Both the position numbers and the translations under genes were made by a program. The notes beneath the pieces were generated by a model. The model worked only from the letters and a program-made list of their open reading frames with translations. It made no database searches and was not told the DNA's origin. From Myxococcales bacterium (GTDB lineage: Bacteria; Myxococcota_A; Polyangia; Palsa-1104; JAEUJZ01): a stretch of DNA of 64,000 bases. Numbering within the stretch: position 1 is the stretch's first letter; every line of letters starts with the position of its first letter. The stretch lies in NCBI GenBank assembly GCA_016794505.1, contig JAEUJZ010000023.1, forward strand, positions 1 to 64,000, given 5' to 3'. Below, piece after piece: positions 42,467-50,196 of this stretch.

Positions 42467-43450
42467 CTAGCTTGAGACCGTTCCCTGGCCACCGCGCAGG
42501 GCCATCGACTCGACGTACAAGTCCAGCTTCACTTTCTGCAGCTGAACTTGCTTGGACTCGTGCTTGACCGGGCTTACGCCCAAGATGCCGAGCCCGAATA
42601 GATCCAGCTCCAGCAGCGGCTCGCCAGTTAGGATCCCTGGCCCCGTCGCTGTCCGCTTCAGATACGAGATGTGACCCGTCTTCTGTTTCGACTGCTCGTG
42701 GTTGCCGCTGCGCACGAAGTCATCCCACCACTTCATCCATGGATCGGCGTCGCGCTGCAGAATCGTGACGGCGAGATTGGGAAAATCAACACGCCCCGGC
42801 TCTTTGGTCGTCAGCAGCTTGCCACCGACGGGAACATCGATGACTTCTTGCTTGACGGTGAAGCTATCGATCTTCACGGTCTCTTGCTCTTTGCCCGTCA
42901 ATCCATCGACCTTGAACGTGAACATCGACGGCAGCCACAGGCGTTGCTTGTCCCACTCGCCTTTGGACTCTTGCTCTGCCGTGTGCTTCGTCCCTTTGCG
43001 GCCGCTGTCGTCTTCGATGTTCTCGACGACAAACTTGACCGTCATATACGCCGGCTCCTTCGCGGAGCCATCGAGCGTTGGGAAGGCCACTTCTTTGATC
43101 AGGGCCCCGAAGAAGTTGCGACGCCAGCGCTCGCGGTTGTCGAAGTCCAGCGCGACGAGCGAGCCATTGCGACGCTCCGCCTCGTAGCTGAAGCTCTTGG
43201 AGATCCACTTCCAGAAGCGCGGCGCCATGACCATACCGACCTGCACCGTGACCTCGTCGAACTTCGGTCGGCCCGAGTACTTCATCACGATGGCTTGACT
43301 GCCGACTTTCTCGTCGACGACATCAGACTTGAAGCTTCCCCCCTCGATGCTCTGCAGGGTGCCAACACTCTGCGAGCCGCCGCCATCGTCGAGCTCCAAG
43401 ACGAAACGGCTAGAAATGTAGGGTCGGCTGAGCTTACTGGTCGTCGCCAT
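42467..43450 (-). CDS. Double-domain gp19/tail-tube-like protein
   Basis: 327 residues from ATG 43450 (GAGG about 10 bp upstream). Residues 12-145 resemble the phage T4 gp19 / eCIS (PVC, Afp) tail-tube family: SSRFVLELDDG, a central PKFDEVTVQVGM with APRFWKWI, then a DGSAKEPAYMTVKF strand block. Residues 174-318 repeat the same order (FTFKVDGL, VDFPNLAVTILQR, PWMKWWDDF, KQVQLQKVKLDL), so the protein is an internal duplication of a single tube module. No sheath, baseplate, spike or ATPase gene of a contractile injection system is in the window. Possibilities: an orphan tube subunit for a system elsewhere, or a domesticated ring-forming protein. Family assignment is by eye. Confidence 0.6.
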   Translation of the reverse strand: MATTSKLSRPYISSRFVLELDDGGGSQSVGTLQSIEGGSFKSDVVDEKVGSQAIVMKYSGRPKFDEVTVQVGMVMAPRFWKWISKSFSYEAERRNGSLVALDFDNRERWRRNFFGALIKEVAFPTLDGSAKEPAYMTVKFVVENIEDDSGRKGTKHTAEQESKGEWDKQRLWLPSMFTFKVDGLTGKEQETVKIDSFTVKQEVIDVPVGGKLLTTKEPGRVDFPNLAVTILQRDADPWMKWWDDFVRSGNHEQSKQKTGHISYLKRTATGPGILTGEPLLELDLFGLGILGVSPVKHESKQVQLQKVKLDLYVESMALRGGQGTVSS

Positions 43451-43689
43451 TTTCTTATCGCCTCGTGTGCAGGATATCACGCCGCGTCCGACGTGGGCTG
43501 GCTGTGCGGCGTGTCCCGTTGCTCTCGCCACATGCCTGGGTTTTCGTGCCGAAACAGACGAGCCGCGATGTGCTTGCCTGCCCTGAGTTATCGACCAGCC
43601 CAGGCGCGGGTTGCGCCCAAGGCTTGGCGACAATCCCCACAGCTAGGAAATGGTAGGTCGCACTACTTGACTGTGTTAGGCTGCGCCGC

Positions 43690-44964
43690 ATGTGGACAGC
43701 CACGCACATCTCGCAATCCATCGAGGTCGCTGCGGTTTCGTTGGTTCGTTCGTTCGCAAGGCGGGCGCGGCACGTGGCCCTGCTGCCGCTCTGCGGTCTG
43801 GTCTGCTGGGCCTCGCCAGCGCAGGCCGGCCCATGCTCTGACGTGAAAAACGCGGTGTATGTGGCCACCACGCCAGCCGCCGAGCAGTACGTCGAAAAGA
43901 TCGCTCAGTTCTTGCAGCTCGACGACGCCAATCCGCTGCCCGTCATCTGGCAAGTGACCACAAGCTGCCGGGCCGCTGAGTCCGTTGTCCTAGACACCAG
44001 CCCGACGGGACCCTGCGCCTCCGGTGCCTGTTTGAAGGGCACGGCCAAGGTATGGCCCCTTGATCGCTCGCCGGTAAAGACCTGCGAGCTTGATGCAAAC
44101 GGCACCCACATTCATGTCGCCGTATCCGATGTGTTCCCCGCGTCGTGCCGAAAGCTGGCCACCAAGCCGATCTCGGGCGTCTTGGATGTGCTGGGGCCGA
44201 TCTCGCCGTATGCCATGGTGATGTCCGCCCAAGCCACCGAGGCAGCGATCCACGCCGAAGAGGCCCACTTCGTCTTTGGCGAAGGCCAAATGGCCAAGGT
44301 CAAGCCGTGGCTGAACGACTCTGCTGTTGTCCACTTGAGCGATCAAGATGCCGGGCCGTTATTGCTGTCGCCGCGCATCAAGCTGCCCATCGGCAACTGG
44401 CGCACGGGCCGCCAAGTGACGTCACCCGACGAGGTCTTCACCAGCCTGACCATGGAACCTGCAACCGCGCTCAGCATCCTGCCCACGACGCTGATCGACC
44501 GGCGGCGCGCCGATGTGCGCGTCCTGGGGTTCCAGTCGATCGGCCAGCGCGGCGCGTTTTTCCCCGATCGCAAGACCAACACCTTCGACAAACAGAACGT
44601 CCGCGACGGGCACTATCCGCTGTGGGGATACATGCATCTGCTCATGCTCGCGGATCCGGTGCGACCGACGCAGGCGCTGTCTTTGGCCGCAGCCCGCGTC
44701 GCTGACATCCTAAGTGGCAAAGAAAAGGTCGCCGCTCGCGACACGCTGCCGATGCAGGTCACCCATGGCTTTGTCCCGCAGTGCGCGATGCGGGTTGCCA
44801 AGGCGAGCGACGGCGCGCCCTTGACGCCCGCGCCGGCCAAAGATGCGTGCCACTGCTGGTTTGAAAAGAACGTCCAAGGCGGCCTGCTCAACTGCGGCGA
44901 GTGCAAAGACGGCATGACCTGCTCGGTGGGCACCTGCCGTCGCAACTTCTGCGAGGTGGACTAA
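43690..44964 (+). CDS. PstS-like secreted substrate-binding protein with Cys-rich tail
   Basis: 424 residues. A long Arg-containing leader precedes a signal peptide (LLPLCGLVCWASPAQA). The mature part resembles type 2 periplasmic binding proteins of the PstS class: early VYVATTPAAEQYVEKI, a central region with FVFGEGQMAK, and VRDGHYPLWGYMHLL near 310, a position where PstS proteins have a similar block. The C-terminal 60 residues hold eight Cys (CHCWFEKN, NCGECKDGMTCSVGTCRRNFC), unlike PstS. The phosphate-binding residues cannot be confirmed by eye. Its last codon overlaps the start of the next gene (TAATG), implying translational coupling. Confidence 0.65.
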   Translation: MWTATHISQSIEVAAVSLVRSFARRARHVALLPLCGLVCWASPAQAGPCSDVKNAVYVATTPAAEQYVEKIAQFLQLDDANPLPVIWQVTTSCRAAESVVLDTSPTGPCASGACLKGTAKVWPLDRSPVKTCELDANGTHIHVAVSDVFPASCRKLATKPISGVLDVLGPISPYAMVMSAQATEAAIHAEEAHFVFGEGQMAKVKPWLNDSAVVHLSDQDAGPLLLSPRIKLPIGNWRTGRQVTSPDEVFTSLTMEPATALSILPTTLIDRRRADVRVLGFQSIGQRGAFFPDRKTNTFDKQNVRDGHYPLWGYMHLLMLADPVRPTQALSLAAARVADILSGKEKVAARDTLPMQVTHGFVPQCAMRVAKASDGAPLTPAPAKDACHCWFEKNVQGGLLNCGECKDGMTCSVGTCRRNFCEVD

Positions 44965-45308
44965 TGCAAGTCGATCACCGCAGCGTCCAGGGGGGCGAAA
45001 GCAAGGCAAGCGCGACAGACCTTCGTTCGTCGCTGCGCTTGGCGATCTTGGCTGCAGGTCTGCTGTTTGTCACCAGCCAGATGACCTGCGCCGAAGTCGC
45101 GAATTTTTGGGGCGAAGACACCCCACAACAGAAGCCCAGCGACGGTGGAGATACCGACGGTGGCGATGGCATGTGGCGGTGCTTTATGGGCACGCCCAGC
45201 AAAGAAGAAGAGCTTCTCAATCGCTGCACCGAAGCCGAGCGCATCGATCGCCCGAGCGCCATTCCTCCCGCCAAGTGGGATGGCAAGTCTCCCCTGCCCT
45301 ACCAATAG
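44964..45308 (+). CDS. Small secreted or lipidated protein coupled to the preceding gene
   Basis: 114 residues. ATG 44964 shares one base with the TAA of the previous gene, a classic coupling arrangement. A basic leader is followed by a hydrophobic stretch (LRLAILAAGLLFVTSQ) ending in MTC, a poor lipobox, so signal-peptidase type is uncertain. The mature part is short, acidic and Gly/Asp-rich with two further Cys (MWRCFMG, LNRCTEAE). No family recognised. Partner of the PstS-like protein by context only. Confidence 0.65.
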   Translation: MQVDHRSVQGGESKASATDLRSSLRLAILAAGLLFVTSQMTCAEVANFWGEDTPQQKPSDGGDTDGGDGMWRCFMGTPSKEEELLNRCTEAERIDRPSAIPPAKWDGKSPLPYQ

Positions 45309-45342
45309 GCCCGTTGCCCGAGGGCAGCACTGGCACGCTGAC

Positions 45343-45999
45343 CTAGGTCGCGTCGCTGTCTTCGGACCAAGCGCGCTGTACATCGCGCGCCCAAAACACC
45401 AGGCGCAGCGCCATGCTCGCTAGCCAGATCATCCCGCACAGAACGGCGCTCCACGCGTCTTGTTCGGCCCGCCATACGAAGTGCAGCACCGCCAACAGCG
45501 ACACGCCATACACCAGACGATGCAGGCGCTGCCAGGCTGGACCCAGGCGGCGAATCATGGCGCGGGTCGAGGTCACAGCCAACGGCACCAAGCCGAAAAA
45601 CGCCGCGGCCCCCAGCGCGATGTACGGCCGCTGAGCCACGTCGCTCAGGATGCTCTGCGCGAGCGAGAGCGCGGAATGGCGGCCACGGTCGAGCAGCCAC
45701 GTCGCAGCGTGCAGGCCGGCATAGAAGAACGCCAGCAGCCCCAGCGTGCGACGAAAGCGCGCCAGCCAGTGCAGCGAAAAGACCCGGCGGACCGGCGTGA
45801 TCGCCAAGCTAAGCAGCAGAAAATAAAGCGCCCAGCGTCCGCTGCCCTGCGCCACGTTCTCGATCACGGGCTTGCCCAGGCCGGGGCCGCCAGGTCGCAG
45901 CGCCAGGGTGACCCGGTACAGCATGTGCAGAGCCGGAAGCCCTCCCGCAAGGATCAGCCCACGCTGCAGCCAGGCCAGCGCGGTTCTGCCACGCTTCAC
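45343..45999 (-). CDS. msrQ: Protein-methionine-sulfoxide reductase haem-binding subunit
   Basis: MsrQ (YedZ) is the inner-membrane b-haem and flavin protein that passes electrons from the quinone pool to MsrP for repair of periplasmic methionine. 218 residues with six hydrophobic segments; conserved His-containing segments GLLAFFYAGLHAATW and WQRLHRLVYGVSLLAVLHFVW. VRRVFSLHWLARFRRTLGL is the typical cytoplasmic loop. No msrP gene is next to it, so it is an orphan here. Its start (ATG 45999) overlaps the stop of the ClpX-like gene (ATGA), so the two are translationally coupled. Confidence 0.9.
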   Translation of the reverse strand: MKRGRTALAWLQRGLILAGGLPALHMLYRVTLALRPGGPGLGKPVIENVAQGSGRWALYFLLLSLAITPVRRVFSLHWLARFRRTLGLLAFFYAGLHAATWLLDRGRHSALSLAQSILSDVAQRPYIALGAAAFFGLVPLAVTSTRAMIRRLGPAWQRLHRLVYGVSLLAVLHFVWRAEQDAWSAVLCGMIWLASMALRLVFWARDVQRAWSEDSDAT

Positions 46000-47147
46000 G
46001 GGCCAGCCAGTGGGTAGCGCGACGCAAGCCGAGACTCGACGAAGGCCCGATCGATGACGACGGTCTCGCCGCGGCGCTCGGGCCCCTCGAAGAGCAGGTC
46101 ACGGCAGACGCTCTCCATCAGGCTGCGCAGTCCGCGGGCGCCAGAGCGCTCAGCCAAGGCGGCGCGGGCGATGGCGCGCAGTGCGTCCTCGCTGAACTGC
46201 AGCTCGACCCCGTCGAGAGCAAGTTGATGTACATACTGCCTGCTCAACGAATCAGGAGGTATACGCAGGACATCGAGCAGCTCCTCTTCGCGAAGCGGCT
46301 GTAGCTGCACGCGCACCGGCAAGCGCGCCAGAAGCTCGGCGAGCATGCCGTACGCGATCAGGGTGTCGCTGGCGATGCGGCCCGGCTCATGCCGTCGCCC
46401 GTTGCCTTCGTCGCTGTCGGCAAAACCGATGGCCCGCGTCTGTCGATAGTCGAACAGATCGCTAAACGTCCCCGCCGCAATGAACAGGATGTCGCTGGTG
46501 TCGATCTGCACAAAGTCTGACTTGTGCGTCGCTCGCGCCCCGTGCAGCGGCACCAGGGCTTGCCGTCCTTCGAGCAGCTTCAGCAGCGCCTGCTGCACGC
46601 CTTCGCCGCCGATGTCGCGCGTGCCGCCGCCGGTCTTATAACTCTGGCTCCGTCGCGCGAGCTTGTCGATCTCGTCGATAAAGATGATCCCGCGCTGCGC
46701 GTTCTCGATCGAGTAGTTGGCGGTATGCAACAGGTCGGCGACCATCGACTCGATGTCTTTGCCGTAGTACCCCGCCTCGGTGTACTCGGTGGCGTCGACG
46801 ATGGAAAGCGGTACGTCCAAGCACTCGGCCAGCTTGCGTCCGAGCAGGGTCTTTCCCGAGCCTGTGGGCCCCAGCAGCAGCAAGTTCGACTTCTGCATCA
46901 GCCGCTTTTCCGCTGGAGACAGCGTCGAGCGCCGCTGGTGCGCATAAGCCGCCACCGCCACAGCCCGCTTGGCTTCTTCTTGCCCGACGACGCTTTGATC
47001 CAAGAAGGCATGGATCTGACGCGGCGTCAAAAGCGGACGCGGACGCCCCAGCGCATGATCCGCTGCGCCCGCCGCCGATCGAGAGGCTGTTCCCGTCGAG
47101 GCAGAAGCCCGCTGGGCCTGGTTTTTTACGCGATGAACAACGGCCAT
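45996..47147 (-). CDS. ClpX-like AAA+ unfoldase without zinc domain
   Basis: 383 residues. AAA+ module: Walker A GPTGSGKT 93-100, Walker B IIFIDEID 154-161, GEGVQQALLK after it, sensor 2 GARGLRSLM 336-344, and an IGF loop (AIGF at 239-242), the feature by which ClpX docks on ClpP. Differences from housekeeping ClpX: the N-terminal zinc-binding domain is missing (replaced by an Ala/Ser-rich 35-residue stretch), and the substrate pore loop reads GYYGKD at 126-131 where ClpX normally has GYVGED. Probably a second ClpX-type unfoldase, possibly still docking ClpP. Coupled to msrQ downstream; no ClpP gene in the window. Confidence 0.88.
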   Translation of the reverse strand: MAVVHRVKNQAQRASASTGTASRSAAGAADHALGRPRPLLTPRQIHAFLDQSVVGQEEAKRAVAVAAYAHQRRSTLSPAEKRLMQKSNLLLLGPTGSGKTLLGRKLAECLDVPLSIVDATEYTEAGYYGKDIESMVADLLHTANYSIENAQRGIIFIDEIDKLARRSQSYKTGGGTRDIGGEGVQQALLKLLEGRQALVPLHGARATHKSDFVQIDTSDILFIAAGTFSDLFDYRQTRAIGFADSDEGNGRRHEPGRIASDTLIAYGMLAELLARLPVRVQLQPLREEELLDVLRIPPDSLSRQYVHQLALDGVELQFSEDALRAIARAALAERSGARGLRSLMESVCRDLLFEGPERRGETVVIDRAFVESRLASRYPLAGP

Positions 47148-47243
47148 GGTGATGTGTGCGGTGCCGCGCGGCGTTTCGCGCTCGCGGGCGGCGCAGTGTA
47201 CTACGGTCTGCGGACTGCAGTCTGGGGACGGGGATGCAGAGGG

Positions 47244-48113
47244 CTAAAGAGAACGATCGAGGTGAGCCAGCACCTCGGCAAAGACGATCTCGCGCTCGAC
47301 ATCCAGCGGCAGCAAGTGATAGCTGCGCGGCAGCGCCACCACGCGAAGCTGCGACGCCGCCGTGCCCAGCCCGCGCGAAAGCTCCGCCAGCGAGGCATAG
47401 GGGACCGTGTGATCGTGAAGCCCGTGCATCAGCAGAGCCGGCTGCCGCACGTCGCTGAGCCGCCCACGCACCAGCGCCATCAGATCCAACAAGCTATCCA
47501 AACAGACAAACGGCATGGCCTTGGGCTTAAGCGGCAGGCGGGGCGTTTGGGTCTCGCGGATATCGCCTCCGAACAGCTTGGGCACGGCCAACGCGCGCAG
47601 ACCCGGCGTGCGGGCGATGCGGCGGATGGCGCGCTCGCTGCGAGGGTGCAGAAACAGCGGGGTCGCAAGCGTCGAGATCGCCACAATCTGGGGACGCTGC
47701 GCGGCGACGGCGGCTTCGTCGGACGCGCCAAGCACAGGGTAGCGACGCGCCAAGTCCAGCGTCAGAAGCCCGCCCATGGACAGGCCGACGATCGCGATCC
47801 GCGGTGGCTGCGCAGACTGGGCCGCGATCTCGCGATGCAGCGCGTGCAGCGCATCCTCGGCGCTGGCCAGCCAGTCCGGCCAGCGCGTCTTGGCCAAGGC
47901 GGACAGGCTGTCGTGATGGCCCGCCAAGCGTGGCAGCGCGCAGTGATACCCGGCGCTGTGGATGCGCTGCGCCAAAAGGTGCAGCTCATACGGCGAGCCG
48001 GTAAAGCCATGGATCAGCAGCACGCCGCGGTGCTGTCCCGCCGACCCGCGCAAGCGCTGAGGCTGCGTGAAGTCCGTCGACGCCGCGCTGTCTGCACTCA
48101 TCGAAGCCTGCAT
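47244..48113 (-). CDS. Alpha/beta hydrolase (carboxylesterase Est30-like)
   Basis: 289 residues. The fold is recognised by VLLIHGFTGSPYELHLLA at the first strand, the nucleophile elbow VGLSMGGLLTL, the acid in MHGLHDHTVPY and the final His in LPRSYHLLPLD. These form the Ser-Asp-His triad of monoacylglycerol/Est30-type carboxylesterases. Start at ATG 48113 or 48101. No signal peptide, so it acts in the cytoplasm. Follows the ClpX-like gene on the same strand; a 96-bp gap leaves linkage open. Confidence 0.9.
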   Translation of the reverse strand: MQASMSADSAASTDFTQPQRLRGSAGQHRGVLLIHGFTGSPYELHLLAQRIHSAGYHCALPRLAGHHDSLSALAKTRWPDWLASAEDALHALHREIAAQSAQPPRIAIVGLSMGGLLTLDLARRYPVLGASDEAAVAAQRPQIVAISTLATPLFLHPRSERAIRRIARTPGLRALAVPKLFGGDIRETQTPRLPLKPKAMPFVCLDSLLDLMALVRGRLSDVRQPALLMHGLHDHTVPYASLAELSRGLGTAASQLRVVALPRSYHLLPLDVEREIVFAEVLAHLDRSL

Positions 48114-48241
48114 GCTGTTCTTTTCATAACAGATCGTCCCCTGCTCCGTCGCTCGCCTTGCACCTGCGATCGCCGCAGCGCGGACTGCAGCGCCGTGCGG
48201 CAAACTTGACCCGGTCGCAGACCCCCTGGCAGTGTAGTCGC

Positions 48242-48772
48242 ATGCCGCCATCGCCACCGTCTGGGTCTTCTGGATCGTTCGGAACTGTTGCTGGGCCCGC
48301 AGGCTCTGGCTCGACGGGGGGCGATGCCAAAGAGCGTCGCGATGGCTGGTCGGCACCTGGCTCTGACGAAAACAGCGACGAACGGCGCCTGCGCGAGCGG
48401 CTGGAAAAGCTTCTTCCAGAGGTCGTTCGCCGCGCCATCAACGTCGGCTCATCGGCGATCAGCAACACCGAAGACGGCATCCGGCGCCTGGTTTCCGAAT
48501 TCAACCTGCCGCGCGATGTGGCGGCGTACCTGATGGTGCAGGCCTCTGCGTCGAAAGACGAGGTCCTGCGGATCATCAGCGAAGAGATCCGCAAGTTCCT
48601 GCAGACCGTCAACCTGTCGGGAGAGCTGCAAAAGCTCCTGACCTCGCTGTCGTTTGAGATCAAGACCGAGATTCGCTTCATCCCCAACGATCAGGCCGTG
48701 GTCAAGCCCGAGGTGCGCAGCAAGACCACGGTGAAGCGCCGCGACGGTAAAGACGAAGACCCCGAGCGCTAG
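48242..48772 (+). CDS. Small conserved helical protein, polyhydroxyalkanoate-like or unknown
   Basis: 176 residues. Ser/Pro/Gly-rich first 60 residues, then a mostly helical domain (LRERLEKLLPEVVRRAINVG, AAYLMVQASASKDEVLRII, GELQKLLTSLSFEIKTEIRF) and a short basic-acidic tail. A similar helical protein is often listed as hypothetical in Myxococcota; the arrangement weakly recalls phasins but I see no proof. The stop overlaps the convergent next gene through CTAG. Confidence 0.65.
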   Translation: MPPSPPSGSSGSFGTVAGPAGSGSTGGDAKERRDGWSAPGSDENSDERRLRERLEKLLPEVVRRAINVGSSAISNTEDGIRRLVSEFNLPRDVAAYLMVQASASKDEVLRIISEEIRKFLQTVNLSGELQKLLTSLSFEIKTEIRFIPNDQAVVKPEVRSKTTVKRRDGKDEDPER

Positions 48773-50196
48773 CCAGAGAGCTTCCGCACGCGAGCCAGCG
48801 TCGGCGCAAGCAGATCGGCAAGGAGCTGTAACAGCGCCTGCTCGTCGGGAGTCGACGGCTCGCGGCGGTCGGTGATGCAGAGCTGACCGAGCACCTCTTG
48901 TTGGGCACCGATGGGATAGCACTCGGACGTGGGCGAATGCAGCGACGGGGGATCGCACGTCACTTGGGGCGTGCCATGTAGCTCACTGCTCAGCGACGAG
49001 AGCCCTCGATTCAATGCCGCCACGTCGACGGCCTGCGCTGCCTGCTGCACCGCGACCTGGATAGCCGCCAGCCGAGCCCGTGTCTGCCGTCGCTGACGCA
49101 GCGCCTGCCACAAGCCACGTGGTCCCGCGCGCAGATACCCCAGAGCCCAGCCCAAGACCAGCGCAACGACCAACGACAAGGCAAGCGCCACCCGCGCCGT
49201 CGTCTTGTCCCCAAGCAGCATGGCCAGAGCCAGCCCGGAAAACACCGCGCAGACGCCGTACAGCAGCCAGACGGCTCGCCGCACCCCCAGCAGGCCGCGC
49301 AGGCGGTGGTGGACATGATCGCCGTCGCCTTGCATCAAGGGTCGCCCGGAAAGCAGGCGCCGCGAGATGGTCAGCGACGTATCCAAAAGAGGCAAGCCCA
49401 GCGCCACCGCCGGCCCCACCAGCAACACAGCCGTTGCCGCCTTGCGCACCGACCAGATCGCCGTCGCGGCCAGCAGATACCCCAGAAACAGGCTGCCCGC
49501 ATCCCCGAGGAAAATCGACGCGGGCTGCAGGTTGTAAAACAAGAACCCCAGCACCGCTCCGGCCAGCGCGCACGCCAGCAGCGCCAGCAGCAGATCGCCG
49601 CGCAAAAGCGCCGCCACTGCCGTCGTCGACAAAGCAAAGAACGCGACCCCGCTGGCCAAGCCATCTAGGCCATCGATCAGGTTGGTGGCATTCATGACGC
49701 CGACCAGCCAAGCCACCGTCAACAGGCAGGAAAACACGCTGATCAGCGTCGGGGGCCAGACCGCAGCAACCGAGTCACTTGCCGCGGACAGTCCCAAAAG
49801 ATGCGTCGGCTCGATCCGCAGACCGGCCAGCCACAGCCCGACGCTGACCGAGACCTCGACGGACAGCTTGGGCAGGGCCTGCAGGCCGCGCAGATCATCG
49901 AGCACACCGATCAGCAAGATCGGCAAGCTGCCGATGAGGATGCCCAGCACAGGCGTGTCGGGCGAGAGCGTCGCTCGGGTCAGCACACTGCCGGCCAGCC
50001 ACAGCGCGGCCAGCGTCGCGTAAAACGCAAGCGCGACGGCCAGCCCGCCCATGCGCGGAATCGGCCGCGGGGACACGATCTTGCGAGCCGAAAACGGATC
50101 GAGTGCATTCAGATGCAGCGCCAGCGCACGCACCAGCGGCGTCAAGATCAGCGCCAGGATCGCCGACAACAGCAGGCTCAGCGACAGCGCTCTCAT
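48769..50196 (-). CDS. Polyprenyl-phosphate sugar-1-phosphate transferase with GAF-like C-terminal domain
   Basis: 475 residues. The PNPT (MraY/WecA/TagO) family part spans about 1-350, with ten or more membrane helices, GVLDDLRGL near 95, MNATNLIDGLDGLASG near 160, the catalytic-site strand FLGDAGSLFLG near 230, and GDGDHVHHRL. It transfers a sugar-1-phosphate to undecaprenyl phosphate, starting polysaccharide assembly. The last 100 residues after the final membrane helix look like a small GAF-type sensor (YPIGAQQEVLGQLCI, then DEQALLQLLADLLAPTL), which is unusual for the family. ATG 50196 (site GAGG) overlaps the stop of the glycosyltransferase gene by ATGA. Confidence 0.88.
   Translation of the reverse strand: MRALSLSLLLSAILALILTPLVRALALHLNALDPFSARKIVSPRPIPRMGGLAVALAFYATLAALWLAGSVLTRATLSPDTPVLGILIGSLPILLIGVLDDLRGLQALPKLSVEVSVSVGLWLAGLRIEPTHLLGLSAASDSVAAVWPPTLISVFSCLLTVAWLVGVMNATNLIDGLDGLASGVAFFALSTTAVAALLRGDLLLALLACALAGAVLGFLFYNLQPASIFLGDAGSLFLGYLLAATAIWSVRKAATAVLLVGPAVALGLPLLDTSLTISRRLLSGRPLMQGDGDHVHHRLRGLLGVRRAVWLLYGVCAVFSGLALAMLLGDKTTARVALALSLVVALVLGWALGYLRAGPRGLWQALRQRRQTRARLAAIQVAVQQAAQAVDVAALNRGLSSLSSELHGTPQVTCDPPSLHSPTSECYPIGAQQEVLGQLCITDRREPSTPDEQALLQLLADLLAPTLARVRKLSG

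Noticed and set aside
42307..42567. Plus-strand 86-codon ORF before and into the gp19-like gene
   Set aside because: Arg/Ser-rich, no ribosome site, and overlaps the 3' end of a supported gene on the other strand.
46524..48209. Plus-strand 561-codon frame over the ClpX-like and esterase genes
   Set aside because: Antisense shadow of two genes with complete motifs; the product is rich in Arg/Gln and has no domain.
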